Positions 1 through 5,802 of a stretch of DNA of 5,802 nt are shown here, in pieces (position 1 is the first letter of the stretch; every line of letters starts with the position of its first letter). The notes beneath the pieces are model-generated. The model made no database searches. It had not been told where the DNA came from and worked only from the letters and a program-made list of their open reading frames with translations. Location: contig JALQUQ010000176.1 in the NCBI GenBank assembly GCA_023263735.1, positions 1 through 5,802 of the forward strand, in the 5' to 3' direction. This stretch comes from Paracoccaceae bacterium (GTDB taxonomy: Bacteria > Pseudomonadota > Alphaproteobacteria > Rhodobacterales > Rhodobacteraceae). Both the position numbers and the translations under genes were made by a program.

Positions 1-1034
1 GACCGAGGCGATCACCGGGATCGATCTGGTCGAATGGCAGTTGCGTGTTGCGGCGGGCGAGCCCCTTCCAGCCCGTCAGGACGATCTGTCGATCCGTGGT
101 CATGCGTTCGAGGCGCGGCTTTATGCCGAGGATGTTCCCGCTGGCTTTTTGCCGGCGACGGGGCGGCTGGCCCATCTGGCCTTTGCCGCGGGGGTGCGGG
201 CCGACACGGGGGTTCGGACGGGGGATGTCATCTCGCCGTGGTACGATCCGATGATCGCCAAAATCATCACGCATGGGCCGACGCGGGCCGTGGCCTTGGC
301 GAAACTGCGCCGCGCGCTCGAGGAAACGCAGGTGGCGGGCACGGTGACCAACCTGTCATTTCTGGGGGCCTTGTCGCGCCACACGGGCTTTGCGGCGGGG
401 CAGGTGGATACCGGGTTGATCGACCGCGATCTGGCCCAGTTGATCGCCCCCACCGTGTCAGAGGCCGAGGATCTGGCCATGGTGGCCACGGCCGTGCTGA
501 CAGCGGCGCAATTGCCTGACGATCCCTTGGCCGGGTTTACGCTTTGGTCGCCCCTGCGCCACAGCCTTGGTTTGCAGCGGGGAGAAGAGGTGATCGCGGC
601 CAATCTTGCCATGACATCGGCCGGATCGGCGATGGTGGAGATTGCGGGGCAAAGGGTCGCGGCCACAAGGTCCGGCCGGGCTTGGTCGGGTTTCGGCGGC
701 AAAGCCCCTGCCGACCATCGAGGCGCAGGGCATTCACGTTTTTGCCCCCGGGCAAACGGCCAGTTTCCACCGGATCGATCCGCTGGACCGCACCAGTGCC
801 GCGGGCGTGGGGGGGGATGTCACGCTGGCGCCCATGCCCGGCCTTGTCCGCCGGGTCGAGGTGGCGGCAGGCCAACAGGTGACCTTGGGCGATCCGCTGG
901 TGGTTCTTGAGGCGATGAAGATGGAGCACACCCTGCGCGCCGCCCGCGATGGGGTTGTGGCCGAAGTTCTGGTGGCGGCGGGCGATCAGATCGAGGCCGG
1001 GGCCGCCCTGATCCGGTTGGAGGCAGACGCATGA
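1..1034 (+). pseudogene. mccA: 3-methylcrotonyl-CoA carboxylase alpha (biotin) subunit, C-terminal part, frameshifted
   Basis: This is the biotin carboxylase/biotin carrier subunit that carboxylates biotin and presents it to the beta subunit, converting 3-methylcrotonyl-CoA to 3-methylglutaconyl-CoA in cytoplasmic leucine breakdown. The gene enters from the left edge in the frame starting at base 2. It shows the end of the biotin carboxylase core (TEAITGIDLVEWQLRVAAGE), then the carboxylase C-terminal domain with GHAFEARLYAED (bases 98-133), then a linker domain. Near 683-693 the homologous frame moves forward by one base. Continuing in the old frame gives unrelated sequence and a TGA at 908-910. 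The new frame holds a complete biotinyl domain (APMPGLV, then EAMKMEH with the biotin lysine codon at 918-920) and ends with TGA at 1032-1034. The break is a true frameshift mutation or a sequence error. Propionyl- or acetyl-CoA carboxylase subunits look similar; the neighbours favour methylcrotonyl-CoA carboxylase. Confidence 0.88.
683..693 (+). other. Probable frameshift site in mccA
   Basis: Upstream, the homologous protein is read in codons starting at 683 (TGG) and earlier. Downstream it is read in codons starting at 687, 690 and 693. Skipping one base here, for example the T at 686 or one G of the GGG at 688-690, gives a smooth reading: [11 protein letters not shown] or [12 protein letters not shown] one-base insertion is the simplest explanation, and the exact base cannot be fixed from sequence alone. 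The short G and T runs at 688-693 are plausible sites for a replication or sequencing slip. Confidence 0.8.
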
Positions 1035-1678
1035 TTATCCTGCACCACGTCGCTCAGGCCCGGAGTTTTCGCATCTTGTGGCTGTGCGAGGAGGCGGGCT
1101 TGCCCTGCACCCTGCGTCACCACAGCTTTTTCGACAAATCCCTGCGCAGCCCCGAATTTCTGGCCCTGTCGCCCGCCGGGCGCGTGCCTGCGGTCGAGAT
1201 TGAGGGGCAGGTGATGTTTGAAAGCGGCGCGATCCTTGAATATCTGGCGGAAACCCGAGCCCCGGGCCTGAACCGCCCGGCGGGCGATCCGGATCGCATC
1301 CGCTATCTGGAATGGCTGCATTTTGCGGAAACGGCGGCGGTTTCGCTGGCGATCCTGACCCAGCATCACATCGTTTTGCGCCAAGATCACATGCGTAGCC
1401 CGACCGTGATGAAGCTTGAGGCGAAGCGGCTGGAAAAATCGCTGATCGCAGCCGCCCGGGCGCGACGCGGTGACGGGGTGTGCGGGGCGTTTTCTGCCGC
1501 CGATGTGGCCTTGGGCTATGCGCTGCACATCGGGCGGCGGTTCATCCGGTTTGACGATCCGGCCCTGCAAGACTGGGATCGCGCCCTGCAAGCCCGCCCG
1601 GCGTTTCAGGCGGCGTTGGCCAAGGACGGAGTGCCGCAGATCTACACCAAGGATTTCTACGAGGCCCCGGATGTCTGA
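1031..1678 (+). CDS. Glutathione S-transferase family protein
   Basis: This is a 215-residue cytosolic GST-like protein of normal family length. The N-terminal thioredoxin-like domain (about 1-75) has the [10 protein letters not shown] segment with a possible catalytic serine (S12), a cis-proline site at V52-P53, and the glutathione-contacting E64-S65 in [10 protein letters not shown]. The all-helical C-terminal domain (about 90-215) has the [12 protein letters not shown] element (about 154-165), typical of the N-capping box that stabilises the GST fold. The ATG overlaps the mccA stop by 4 bases (ATGA), with GGAGG at 1019-1023 seven bases upstream. The end overlaps mvaB by 8 bases. Its substrate cannot be read from the sequence. 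Its place inside a leucine-degradation operon suggests a link to the reactive unsaturated acyl-CoAs made there, but that is inference. Family assignment is firm; function is unknown. Confidence 0.9.
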   Translation: MIILHHVAQARSFRILWLCEEAGLPCTLRHHSFFDKSLRSPEFLALSPAGRVPAVEIEGQVMFESGAILEYLAETRAPGLNRPAGDPDRIRYLEWLHFAETAAVSLAILTQHHIVLRQDHMRSPTVMKLEAKRLEKSLIAAARARRGDGVCGAFSAADVALGYALHIGRRFIRFDDPALQDWDRALQARPAFQAALAKDGVPQIYTKDFYEAPDV

Positions 1679-2528
1679 TGTCGTCGAGATCGTCGAGGTG
1701 GGCCCGCGCGACGGGTTGCAGAACGAAAAGCGGCTGATCTCGACCGCCGACAAGGTTGCCCTGATCGAGATGCTGGCGGCAAGCGGTCTTTGCCGGATCG
1801 AGGCGACCAGTTTCGTCAGCCCGAAATGGGTGCCGCAGATGGCCGATGCCGCCGAGGTGATGGCGCGGGTGCCCCGGCGACCGGGCCTGCGCTATTCGGT
1901 CTTGACGCCCAATCTAAAGGGATATGAGGCGGCGCGGGCGGCGGGTGCCGACGAAGTCGCGATTTTCGTGGCGGCGTCCGAGGCGTTTTCGCGCGCCAAT
2001 CTGAACGCGACCATTGCCGAAAGTCTGGAGCGCCTGCGCCCGGTTGCCGAGGCGGCGGCGGCGGATGGGGTCGCGTTGCGCGGCTATGTTTCGGTGGTCA
2101 CCGATTGCCCGTTTGAGGGGGAGGTCGCGCCGCAAGAGGTGGCGCGGGTGGTCAACGCGCTGTGGGCGCTTGGCTGCCGGGAAATCAGCTTGGGCGAAAC
2201 GCTGGGCCGTGGACAACCCGCCCGCGTGGCCGAGATGCTGAAAGCGGTGGTGCAAGTGGTGCCACCCGCCCAATTGGCCGGGCATTTCCACGATACGGGG
2301 GGACAGGCGCTGCGAAACATCGATGTCGCGCTGGAGGCGGGGCTGCGCATCTTTGACGCCGCGGCCGGGGGATTGGGCGGCTGCCCCTATGCGCCGGGCG
2401 CGGCGGGCAATGTGGCAACCGAACGGGTCGCCGATCATCTGCGGCGGGCGGGATTTGACACCGGCTTGAACGCCGAACTGTTGGGCAAGGCCGCAGCCTT
2501 TGCCCTCGGGCTGAAGGGGACGCCATGA
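1671..2528 (+). CDS. mvaB: Hydroxymethylglutaryl-CoA lyase
   Basis: This enzyme cleaves (S)-3-hydroxy-3-methylglutaryl-CoA to acetyl-CoA and acetoacetate, the last step of leucine degradation. The protein has 285 residues, normal for bacterial forms, and folds as a DRE-TIM-type barrel. Visible motifs are GPRDGLQNE near the N terminus (R13 and D14 match the catalytic Arg and metal-binding Asp), SFVSPKWVPQMAD, CPFEGEVAP, the metal-binding HFHD (H205 and H207), and the signature GGCPYAPGAAGN with the active-site cysteine C238. The open frame extends upstream to about 1470, but the ATG at 1671 was chosen because the conserved VEIVEVGPRDG strand starts just after it and a GAGG lies at 1661-1664, six bases ahead. 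It overlaps the GST gene by 8 bases and the next gene by 4. liuE is an equivalent name in leucine/isovalerate clusters. Confidence 0.95.
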   Translation: MSDVVEIVEVGPRDGLQNEKRLISTADKVALIEMLAASGLCRIEATSFVSPKWVPQMADAAEVMARVPRRPGLRYSVLTPNLKGYEAARAAGADEVAIFVAASEAFSRANLNATIAESLERLRPVAEAAAADGVALRGYVSVVTDCPFEGEVAPQEVARVVNALWALGCREISLGETLGRGQPARVAEMLKAVVQVVPPAQLAGHFHDTGGQALRNIDVALEAGLRIFDAAAGGLGGCPYAPGAAGNVATERVADHLRRAGFDTGLNAELLGKAAAFALGLKGTP

Positions 2529-3313
2529 CCTTTGAAACGCTGGACATCGCGGTGGATGACGCGGGCATCGTTTCGCTGCGCCTGAACCGGCCGGAAAAGC
2601 GCAATGCGCTGTCTGCCACCCTGATCCACGAGCTGACCGCTTTTGCCGCGATGGCGGCCCCCCGTCGGGATTGGCGCGCCGTGATCCTTTCAGGCGCGGG
2701 GGCCCATTTCTGTGCCGGGGGCGATCTGGGATGGATGCAACAACAAATGGCCGCCGACCGTGCCACCCGCATGACCGAGGCCCGCAAACTGGCCATGATG
2801 CTGAAAGCCCTGAACGAACTGCCCCAACCCTTGATCGGCGCGGTGCATGGCGGGGCCTTTGGCGGGGGCGTGGGGTTATGCGCGGTCTGCGACTTTGTGG
2901 TTGCGGCCAGAACGGCGCAATTCGGTTTGACCGAAACCCGTCTGGGGCTGATCCCTGCAACGATTGGCCCCTATGTGACCGCCCGGCTGGGAGAGGGGAT
3001 GACGCGGCGGGTTTTCATGTCGGGCCGCATCTTTGGCGCGGATGAGGCGCGCGATCTGTCGCTGGTTGCCCAAGTGGTCGATCCCGATCAGGTGATGCCC
3101 GCCGCTCTTGTCGAAGCGCGCGCCTATCTGGCGACCGGGCCGAATGCCGTGGCGGCGGCCAAGGCGCTGGCCCGAAAACTGGGGGGAGGGGCGACCGATC
3201 AGGCGGTGGATGCAAGCATCGCCGCCTTGGCCGATGTCTGGGAAACCGCAGAGGCCCGCGCCGGTGTTGCCGCATTTTTCGACCGACGACCGGCCCCTTG
3301 GGTGCGGCAATAG
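2525..3313 (+). CDS. liuC: Enoyl-CoA hydratase/isomerase family, probable 3-methylglutaconyl-CoA hydratase
   Basis: This 262-residue crotonase-family protein probably hydrates 3-methylglutaconyl-CoA to HMG-CoA, between the carboxylase and the lyase encoded just upstream. Family landmarks are LNRPEKRNALS (20-30), the CoA-binding and oxyanion-hole segment HFCAGGDLGWM (61-71), the second oxyanion-hole segment GAVHGGAFGGGVGL (105-118), and the catalytic glutamate E137 in FGLTETRLGLIPATI. The LIPATI-GPYV run resembles known methylglutaconyl-CoA hydratases. The first catalytic glutamate of classical crotonases is a glycine here (G117), as I recall for LiuC-type enzymes. Its ATG overlaps the mvaB stop by 4 bases, with AAGGGGA at 2514-2520. 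The crotonase fold is certain; the exact substrate is inferred mainly from the operon and the LIPATI motif, and a generic enoyl-CoA hydratase is the alternative. Confidence 0.88.
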   Translation: MTFETLDIAVDDAGIVSLRLNRPEKRNALSATLIHELTAFAAMAAPRRDWRAVILSGAGAHFCAGGDLGWMQQQMAADRATRMTEARKLAMMLKALNELPQPLIGAVHGGAFGGGVGLCAVCDFVVAARTAQFGLTETRLGLIPATIGPYVTARLGEGMTRRVFMSGRIFGADEARDLSLVAQVVDPDQVMPAALVEARAYLATGPNAVAAAKALARKLGGGATDQAVDASIAALADVWETAEARAGVAAFFDRRPAPWVRQ

Positions 3314-3402
3314 GCCATAGGCGCAGACGTCAGGGCCGCCCGGAAATAGCGCTTGCCGCTTGCAGGGGCTTGGGGTTCTATGCCGCAAGATCGAGAGGCA
3401 TG
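3314..3402 (+). promoter_or_regulatory. Gap between the leucine operon and mod operon; possible weak mod promoter
   Basis: These 89 bases hold no gene. A perfect tandem duplication of CGCTTGC lies at 3350-3363. A weak promoter-like pair, TTGCCG (3354-3359) and TTCTAT (3376-3381), is separated by 16 bases; each hexamer matches the sigma-70 consensus at only about half its positions. If real, it would give a very short leader before modA. A GAGAGG at 3393-3398 serves as the modA ribosome binding site. I see no G/C hairpin followed by T residues and no palindromic ATAT-containing molybdate-regulator (ModE/Mop) box. The gap is the natural place for mod transcription to start, but the promoter call is tentative. 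Confidence 0.25.
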
Positions 3403-4161
3403 ATGAAACCCATTTCCAAAACATTGATTGCGATCGTGGCCTTGTTTCCCGCAGAATTGCGCGCCGAAGAGGTGACGGTTTATGCCGCCGCCTCATTGCA
3501 GACGGCACTGGATCAGGTGGCGCAGGTCTTTACCGCCGAAACCGGTCATCCGGTTGTGATCAGCTATGCTGGGTCGGGCGCCTTGGCCAAGCAGATCCTG
3601 AATGGTGCCCCGGCCGATATTTTTCTGTCAGCCGCCCCCGAATGGATGGATGCCGTAGAAGCGGGGCAACTGGTCGTCCCGGGCACCCGTTCGGATCTGT
3701 GGGGCAATGATCTGGTGTTGATTGCCCATGGGGCCGATCAACCCGCCGTCGATCTGTCAAAGCCCGAGGATGTGCTGGGCCGGTTGGGGGATCGCCCGCT
3801 GTCGATGGCGCTGATCGAGGCTGTGCCCGCTGGCAGCTATGGCAAAGCGGCGCTGGATCACCTTGGGCTGTGGGAAACCGTCAAGGACCGGGTGGTTCAA
3901 TCCGACAACGTGCGCGCCGCGCTGAATTTCGTCGTCTTGGGGGAAAGCCGTTTGGGCATTGTCTATGCCACGGATGCCCATGCCAGCCCCGAGGTTTCCG
4001 TGGTGGCGACGTTCCCCGAAACGTCGCACCCGCCGATCCTCTATCCTGCGGCGCTTTTGACGGGGGCCAAGGACGAAGCGGATGGGGCGTTCCTGACCTA
4101 TTTGTCCTCTCCGGCGGCCAAGGCCCTGTTCGCGGCCCAAGGGTTCAAGACCGGAGGCTAG
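3403..4161 (+). CDS. modA: Molybdate ABC transporter periplasmic substrate-binding protein
   Basis: ModA captures molybdate (and usually tungstate) in the periplasm and delivers it to ModBC. The 252-residue precursor has a signal peptide of about 21 residues (MKPISK, then a hydrophobic stretch ending ELRA) with likely cleavage before EEVTVYAAASL. Expected oxyanion ligands are present with the same spacing as in E. coli ModA: S31 in AAASL, S58 in YAGSGALA, A143 in VPAG, V170 in DNVRAAL and Y188 in GIVYATDA. Two adjacent ATGs occur at 3400 and 3403. The second was chosen because it sits four bases from GAGAGG, against one base for the first; the difference is one methionine. The frame stays open to 3298, but a start there would add a long tail before the signal peptide. 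modB follows three bases after the stop. Confidence 0.95.
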   Translation: MKPISKTLIAIVALFPAELRAEEVTVYAAASLQTALDQVAQVFTAETGHPVVISYAGSGALAKQILNGAPADIFLSAAPEWMDAVEAGQLVVPGTRSDLWGNDLVLIAHGADQPAVDLSKPEDVLGRLGDRPLSMALIEAVPAGSYGKAALDHLGLWETVKDRVVQSDNVRAALNFVVLGESRLGIVYATDAHASPEVSVVATFPETSHPPILYPAALLTGAKDEADGAFLTYLSSPAAKALFAAQGFKTGG

Positions 4162-4164
4162 GCA

Positions 4165-4860
4165 TTGGAGGCACTGACCCCGGCAGAATGGGCCGCGCTG
4201 GGCCTGAGCCTGAAGGTGGCGGGCTGGGCCGTGGCCGGGGCGCTGGTGCCGGGGATCATCGTGGCTTGGGCGCTGGCGCGGGGGGCGTTCTATGGGCGGA
4301 ACCTGCTGAACGGTCTGGTGCATTTGCCGCTGATCTTGCCGCCGGTGGTGACGGGCTATGTTCTGCTGCTGGGCTTTGGGCGGCAGGGTCCGCTGGGGCG
4401 CTGGTTGGAAGACATGTTCGGCATCGTGGTCGCCTTTCGTTGGACGGGGGCGGCCGTGGCGGCGGCGGTGATGGCCTTTCCCCTTTTGGTGCGCGCGATC
4501 CGTCTGGCGATCGAGGCGGTCGATCCCCGTCTGGAAGAGGCCGCCGCCACCTTGGGCGCGCCGCGCGCCATGGTGTTTCTGACGGTGACCCTGCCCTTGA
4601 TCGTGCCGGGCATTCTGGCGGGTCTGATCTTGGCCTTTGCCAAGGCGATGGGGGAATTCGGGGCCACCATCACCTTTGTGTCGAACATTCCGGGGCAAAC
4701 CCAGACCTTGCCCCTTGCCATTCATTCGGCGCTGCAACAGCCGGGCGGAGAGGGGGCGGCGCTGCGCCTGTCCTTGATCGCGACGGCGGTGGCGATGATC
4801 GCGCTTTTGGCCTCCGAAGGGGTGTCGCGGGCGGTGGCCCGCAGGATCGGGGCCAAATGA
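4165..4860 (+). CDS. modB: Molybdate ABC transporter permease
   Basis: ModB is the inner-membrane channel subunit that dimerises and moves molybdate inward when ModC hydrolyses ATP. The 231-residue protein matches the usual ModB length. About five membrane segments are visible, near residues 12-36, 47-71, 87-109, 137-160 and 200-222. LPLILPPVVTGYVLL (54-68) is characteristic of ModB. The cytoplasmic EAA loop that contacts the ATPase begins at E124 (EEAAATLGAPR). The start is TTG at 4165, placed seven bases after a strong GGAGG (4153-4157) that lies inside the end of modA. No ATG in this frame precedes the first membrane segment, so TTG is well supported. The stop overlaps the modC start (ATGA at 4857-4860), consistent with coupled translation of the complex. 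Confidence 0.94.
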   Translation: MEALTPAEWAALGLSLKVAGWAVAGALVPGIIVAWALARGAFYGRNLLNGLVHLPLILPPVVTGYVLLLGFGRQGPLGRWLEDMFGIVVAFRWTGAAVAAAVMAFPLLVRAIRLAIEAVDPRLEEAAATLGAPRAMVFLTVTLPLIVPGILAGLILAFAKAMGEFGATITFVSNIPGQTQTLPLAIHSALQQPGGEGAALRLSLIATAVAMIALLASEGVSRAVARRIGAK

Positions 4861-5802
4861 GCCTGACGATTGATCTTTGCCATGATCTGCCCGGCCTGTC
4901 GCTGAACGTGCGGTTTGATGCGCCAGCCGGGATCACGGCGCTGTTCGGGCGGTCGGGGGCGGGCAAGACATCGGTGGTGCAGGCCGTTGCGGGGCTTTTG
5001 CGACCCGACGCGGCGCGGATTGCGGTGGATGACTGGGTTCTGACCGATACGGCGCGGGGGATCAATCTGCCGCCCCATCGCCGCAAGATCGGCTATGTGT
5101 TTCAGGATGCCCGGTTGTTTCCGCATCTGACCGTGCGGCAGAACCTGACCTATGGGCGCTGGTTCCATCGGGGGGCGGGGCGCTCCGATTTTGACCAGAT
5201 CGTCGAACTGCTGGGGCTGGAGCCTGTCTTGGCGCGACGTCCACAACGGTTGTCGGGCGGTGAAAAAAGCCGGGTCGCCTTGGGCCGGGCGATCTTGTCC
5301 GAGCCGCGGTTTCTGTTGCTGGACGAACCCATGGCCGCGCTGGACGAAGGCCGCAAACAAGAGGTGCTGCCCTATCTGGAGCGTTTACGCGACGATCTGG
5401 GCATTCCGATGCTCTATGTCAGCCATTCGATGGCCGAGGTCGCGCGTCTGGCCACGACGATGGTGTTGATCGATGCGGGCAAAGTGGTTGCGTCGGGTCC
5501 GGTGGCCGAGGTGCTGGCCAATCCGCAGACGGCGCCGTTGCTGGGGCTGCGCGAGGCTGGGGCCCTCTTGCACGCCCCGATCGCCGCGCATGAGGGCGAT
5601 GGGCTGACGCGGCTGGCGCTTTCGGCGGGATCGTTGTTCTTGCCTCAGGTGCGGGGGCGCGTGGGCGACCATTTGCGGCTGAGGATTCTGGCGCAGGATG
5701 TGATGATCGCCGTCGCCCGACCCACAGGCATTTCGGCCCTGAACATCCTGACCGCCACGGTGGCCGAGGTGCGGCTGGGTGCCGGGCCGGGGGCGATGGT
5801 CC
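4857..5802 (+). CDS. modC: Molybdate ABC transporter ATP-binding protein (3' end cut by window)
   Basis: ModC is the cytoplasmic ATPase that powers molybdate import. The frame is open for 315 codons to the right edge with no stop, and about 35-45 residues are probably missing compared with typical ModC (about 350). Motifs in order are Walker A GRSGAGKTS (31-39), the Q-loop at Q83 in GYVFQDARLFPHLTV (79-93), the ABC signature LSGGEKSR (132-139), Walker B LLLDEP (153-158) with catalytic E157, the D-loop ALD (161-163), and the switch histidine H190 in YVSHSM. The C-terminal regulatory TOBE/Mop-type molybdate-binding domain begins around residue 250-290, with ISALNILTATVAEV (292-305). The ATG overlaps the modB stop by 4 bases. 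Only a weak AGGA (4843-4846) precedes it, so translation probably depends on coupling to modB. Confidence 0.95.
   Translation, partial: MSLTIDLCHDLPGLSLNVRFDAPAGITALFGRSGAGKTSVVQAVAGLLRPDAARIAVDDWVLTDTARGINLPPHRRKIGYVFQDARLFPHLTVRQNLTYGRWFHRGAGRSDFDQIVELLGLEPVLARRPQRLSGGEKSRVALGRAILSEPRFLLLDEPMAALDEGRKQEVLPYLERLRDDLGIPMLYVSHSMAEVARLATTMVLIDAGKVVASGPVAEVLANPQTAPLLGLREAGALLHAPIAAHEGDGLTRLALSAGSLFLPQVRGRVGDHLRLRILAQDVMIAVARPTGISALNILTATVAEVRLGAGPGAMV

Noticed and set aside
683..910. Programmed +1 ribosomal frameshifting in mccA
   Set aside because: No recognised slippery site, rare-codon pause or internal ribosome binding motif is evident at the break, and carboxylase alpha subunits are not known for this. 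A one-base insertion or sequence error is simpler.
986..1753. 255-codon open frame on the - strand opposite the GST gene
   Set aside because: It lies opposite a gene with clear GST homology. Its translation is arginine/glutamine/proline-rich and low in recognisable motifs, as expected for the antisense of GC-rich coding DNA.
2283..2303. HMG-CoA lyase has HDTGG where HDTYG is common
   Set aside because: The metal-binding histidines and the aspartate are kept. Variation after HDT occurs in alphaproteobacterial lyases as far as I recall, so it is not a sign of inactivation.
1914..2960. 348-codon open frame on the - strand across mvaB and liuC
   Set aside because: It spans two well-supported genes on the other strand and has an arginine-rich, motif-free translation. 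It is a GC-rich shadow frame.
3346..3362. Hairpin AGCG-CTTGC-CGCT as an intrinsic terminator
   Set aside because: The stem is only four base pairs with no following T-run, and the arms arise largely from the tandem CGCTTGC repeat.
3314..3402. Molybdate-regulator (ModE/Mop) box or molybdenum cofactor riboswitch before modA
   Set aside because: No ATAT-containing palindrome is present, and the gap is too short and lacks the nested hairpins expected of the riboswitch.
3757..4737. 326-codon open frame on the - strand across modA and modB
   Set aside because: Its translation is full of R, Q, G and H with no domain pattern, and it opposes modA and modB, whose motifs are complete.
5250..5275. ModC signature reads LSGGEKSR rather than the common LSGGExQR
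   Set aside because: The core LSGGE and the arginine are intact and this position tolerates change in ModC proteins. There is no sign of lost ATPase function.

Overview
The window is high-GC, densely packed bacterial DNA. All of its genes are on the + strand and most overlap by a few bases. Codon use (G/C-rich third positions), gene order and protein sequences suggest an alphaproteobacterium, most likely of the Rhodobacter/Paracoccus/Roseobacter group. That placement is inferred from pattern recognition, not from a database search.

Left part (1-3313): the end of a leucine/isovalerate degradation operon. In order it holds the C-terminal half of the biotin-carrying alpha subunit of 3-methylcrotonyl-CoA carboxylase (mccA, cut by the left edge), a glutathione S-transferase-family protein, hydroxymethylglutaryl-CoA lyase (mvaB), and an enoyl-CoA hydratase that fits 3-methylglutaconyl-CoA hydratase (liuC). 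Together the three metabolic enzymes carboxylate 3-methylcrotonyl-CoA to 3-methylglutaconyl-CoA, hydrate it to HMG-CoA, and cleave that to acetyl-CoA and acetoacetate. Consecutive genes overlap by 4 or 8 bases, so translational coupling is likely. The main anomaly is in mccA: the reading frame changes at about 683-693. As written, translation stops at 908-910, next to the biotin-attachment motif, so the product would lack the biotin lysine. The downstream part is intact in the next frame.

Gap (3314-3402): 89 bases without a gene, containing a 7-base tandem repeat, a weak promoter-like arrangement and a ribosome binding site. No clear terminator or molybdate-regulator box is visible.

Right part (3403-5802): a molybdate ABC importer operon with modA (periplasmic binding protein with all expected ligand residues), modB (membrane permease, TTG start behind a strong ribosome binding site) and modC (ATPase, cut by the right edge inside its C-terminal molybdate-binding domain).

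I see no mobile element, CRISPR array, RNA gene or undescribed system. Apart from the mccA frame break and the GST inside the leucine operon, this is ordinary core metabolism and transport.
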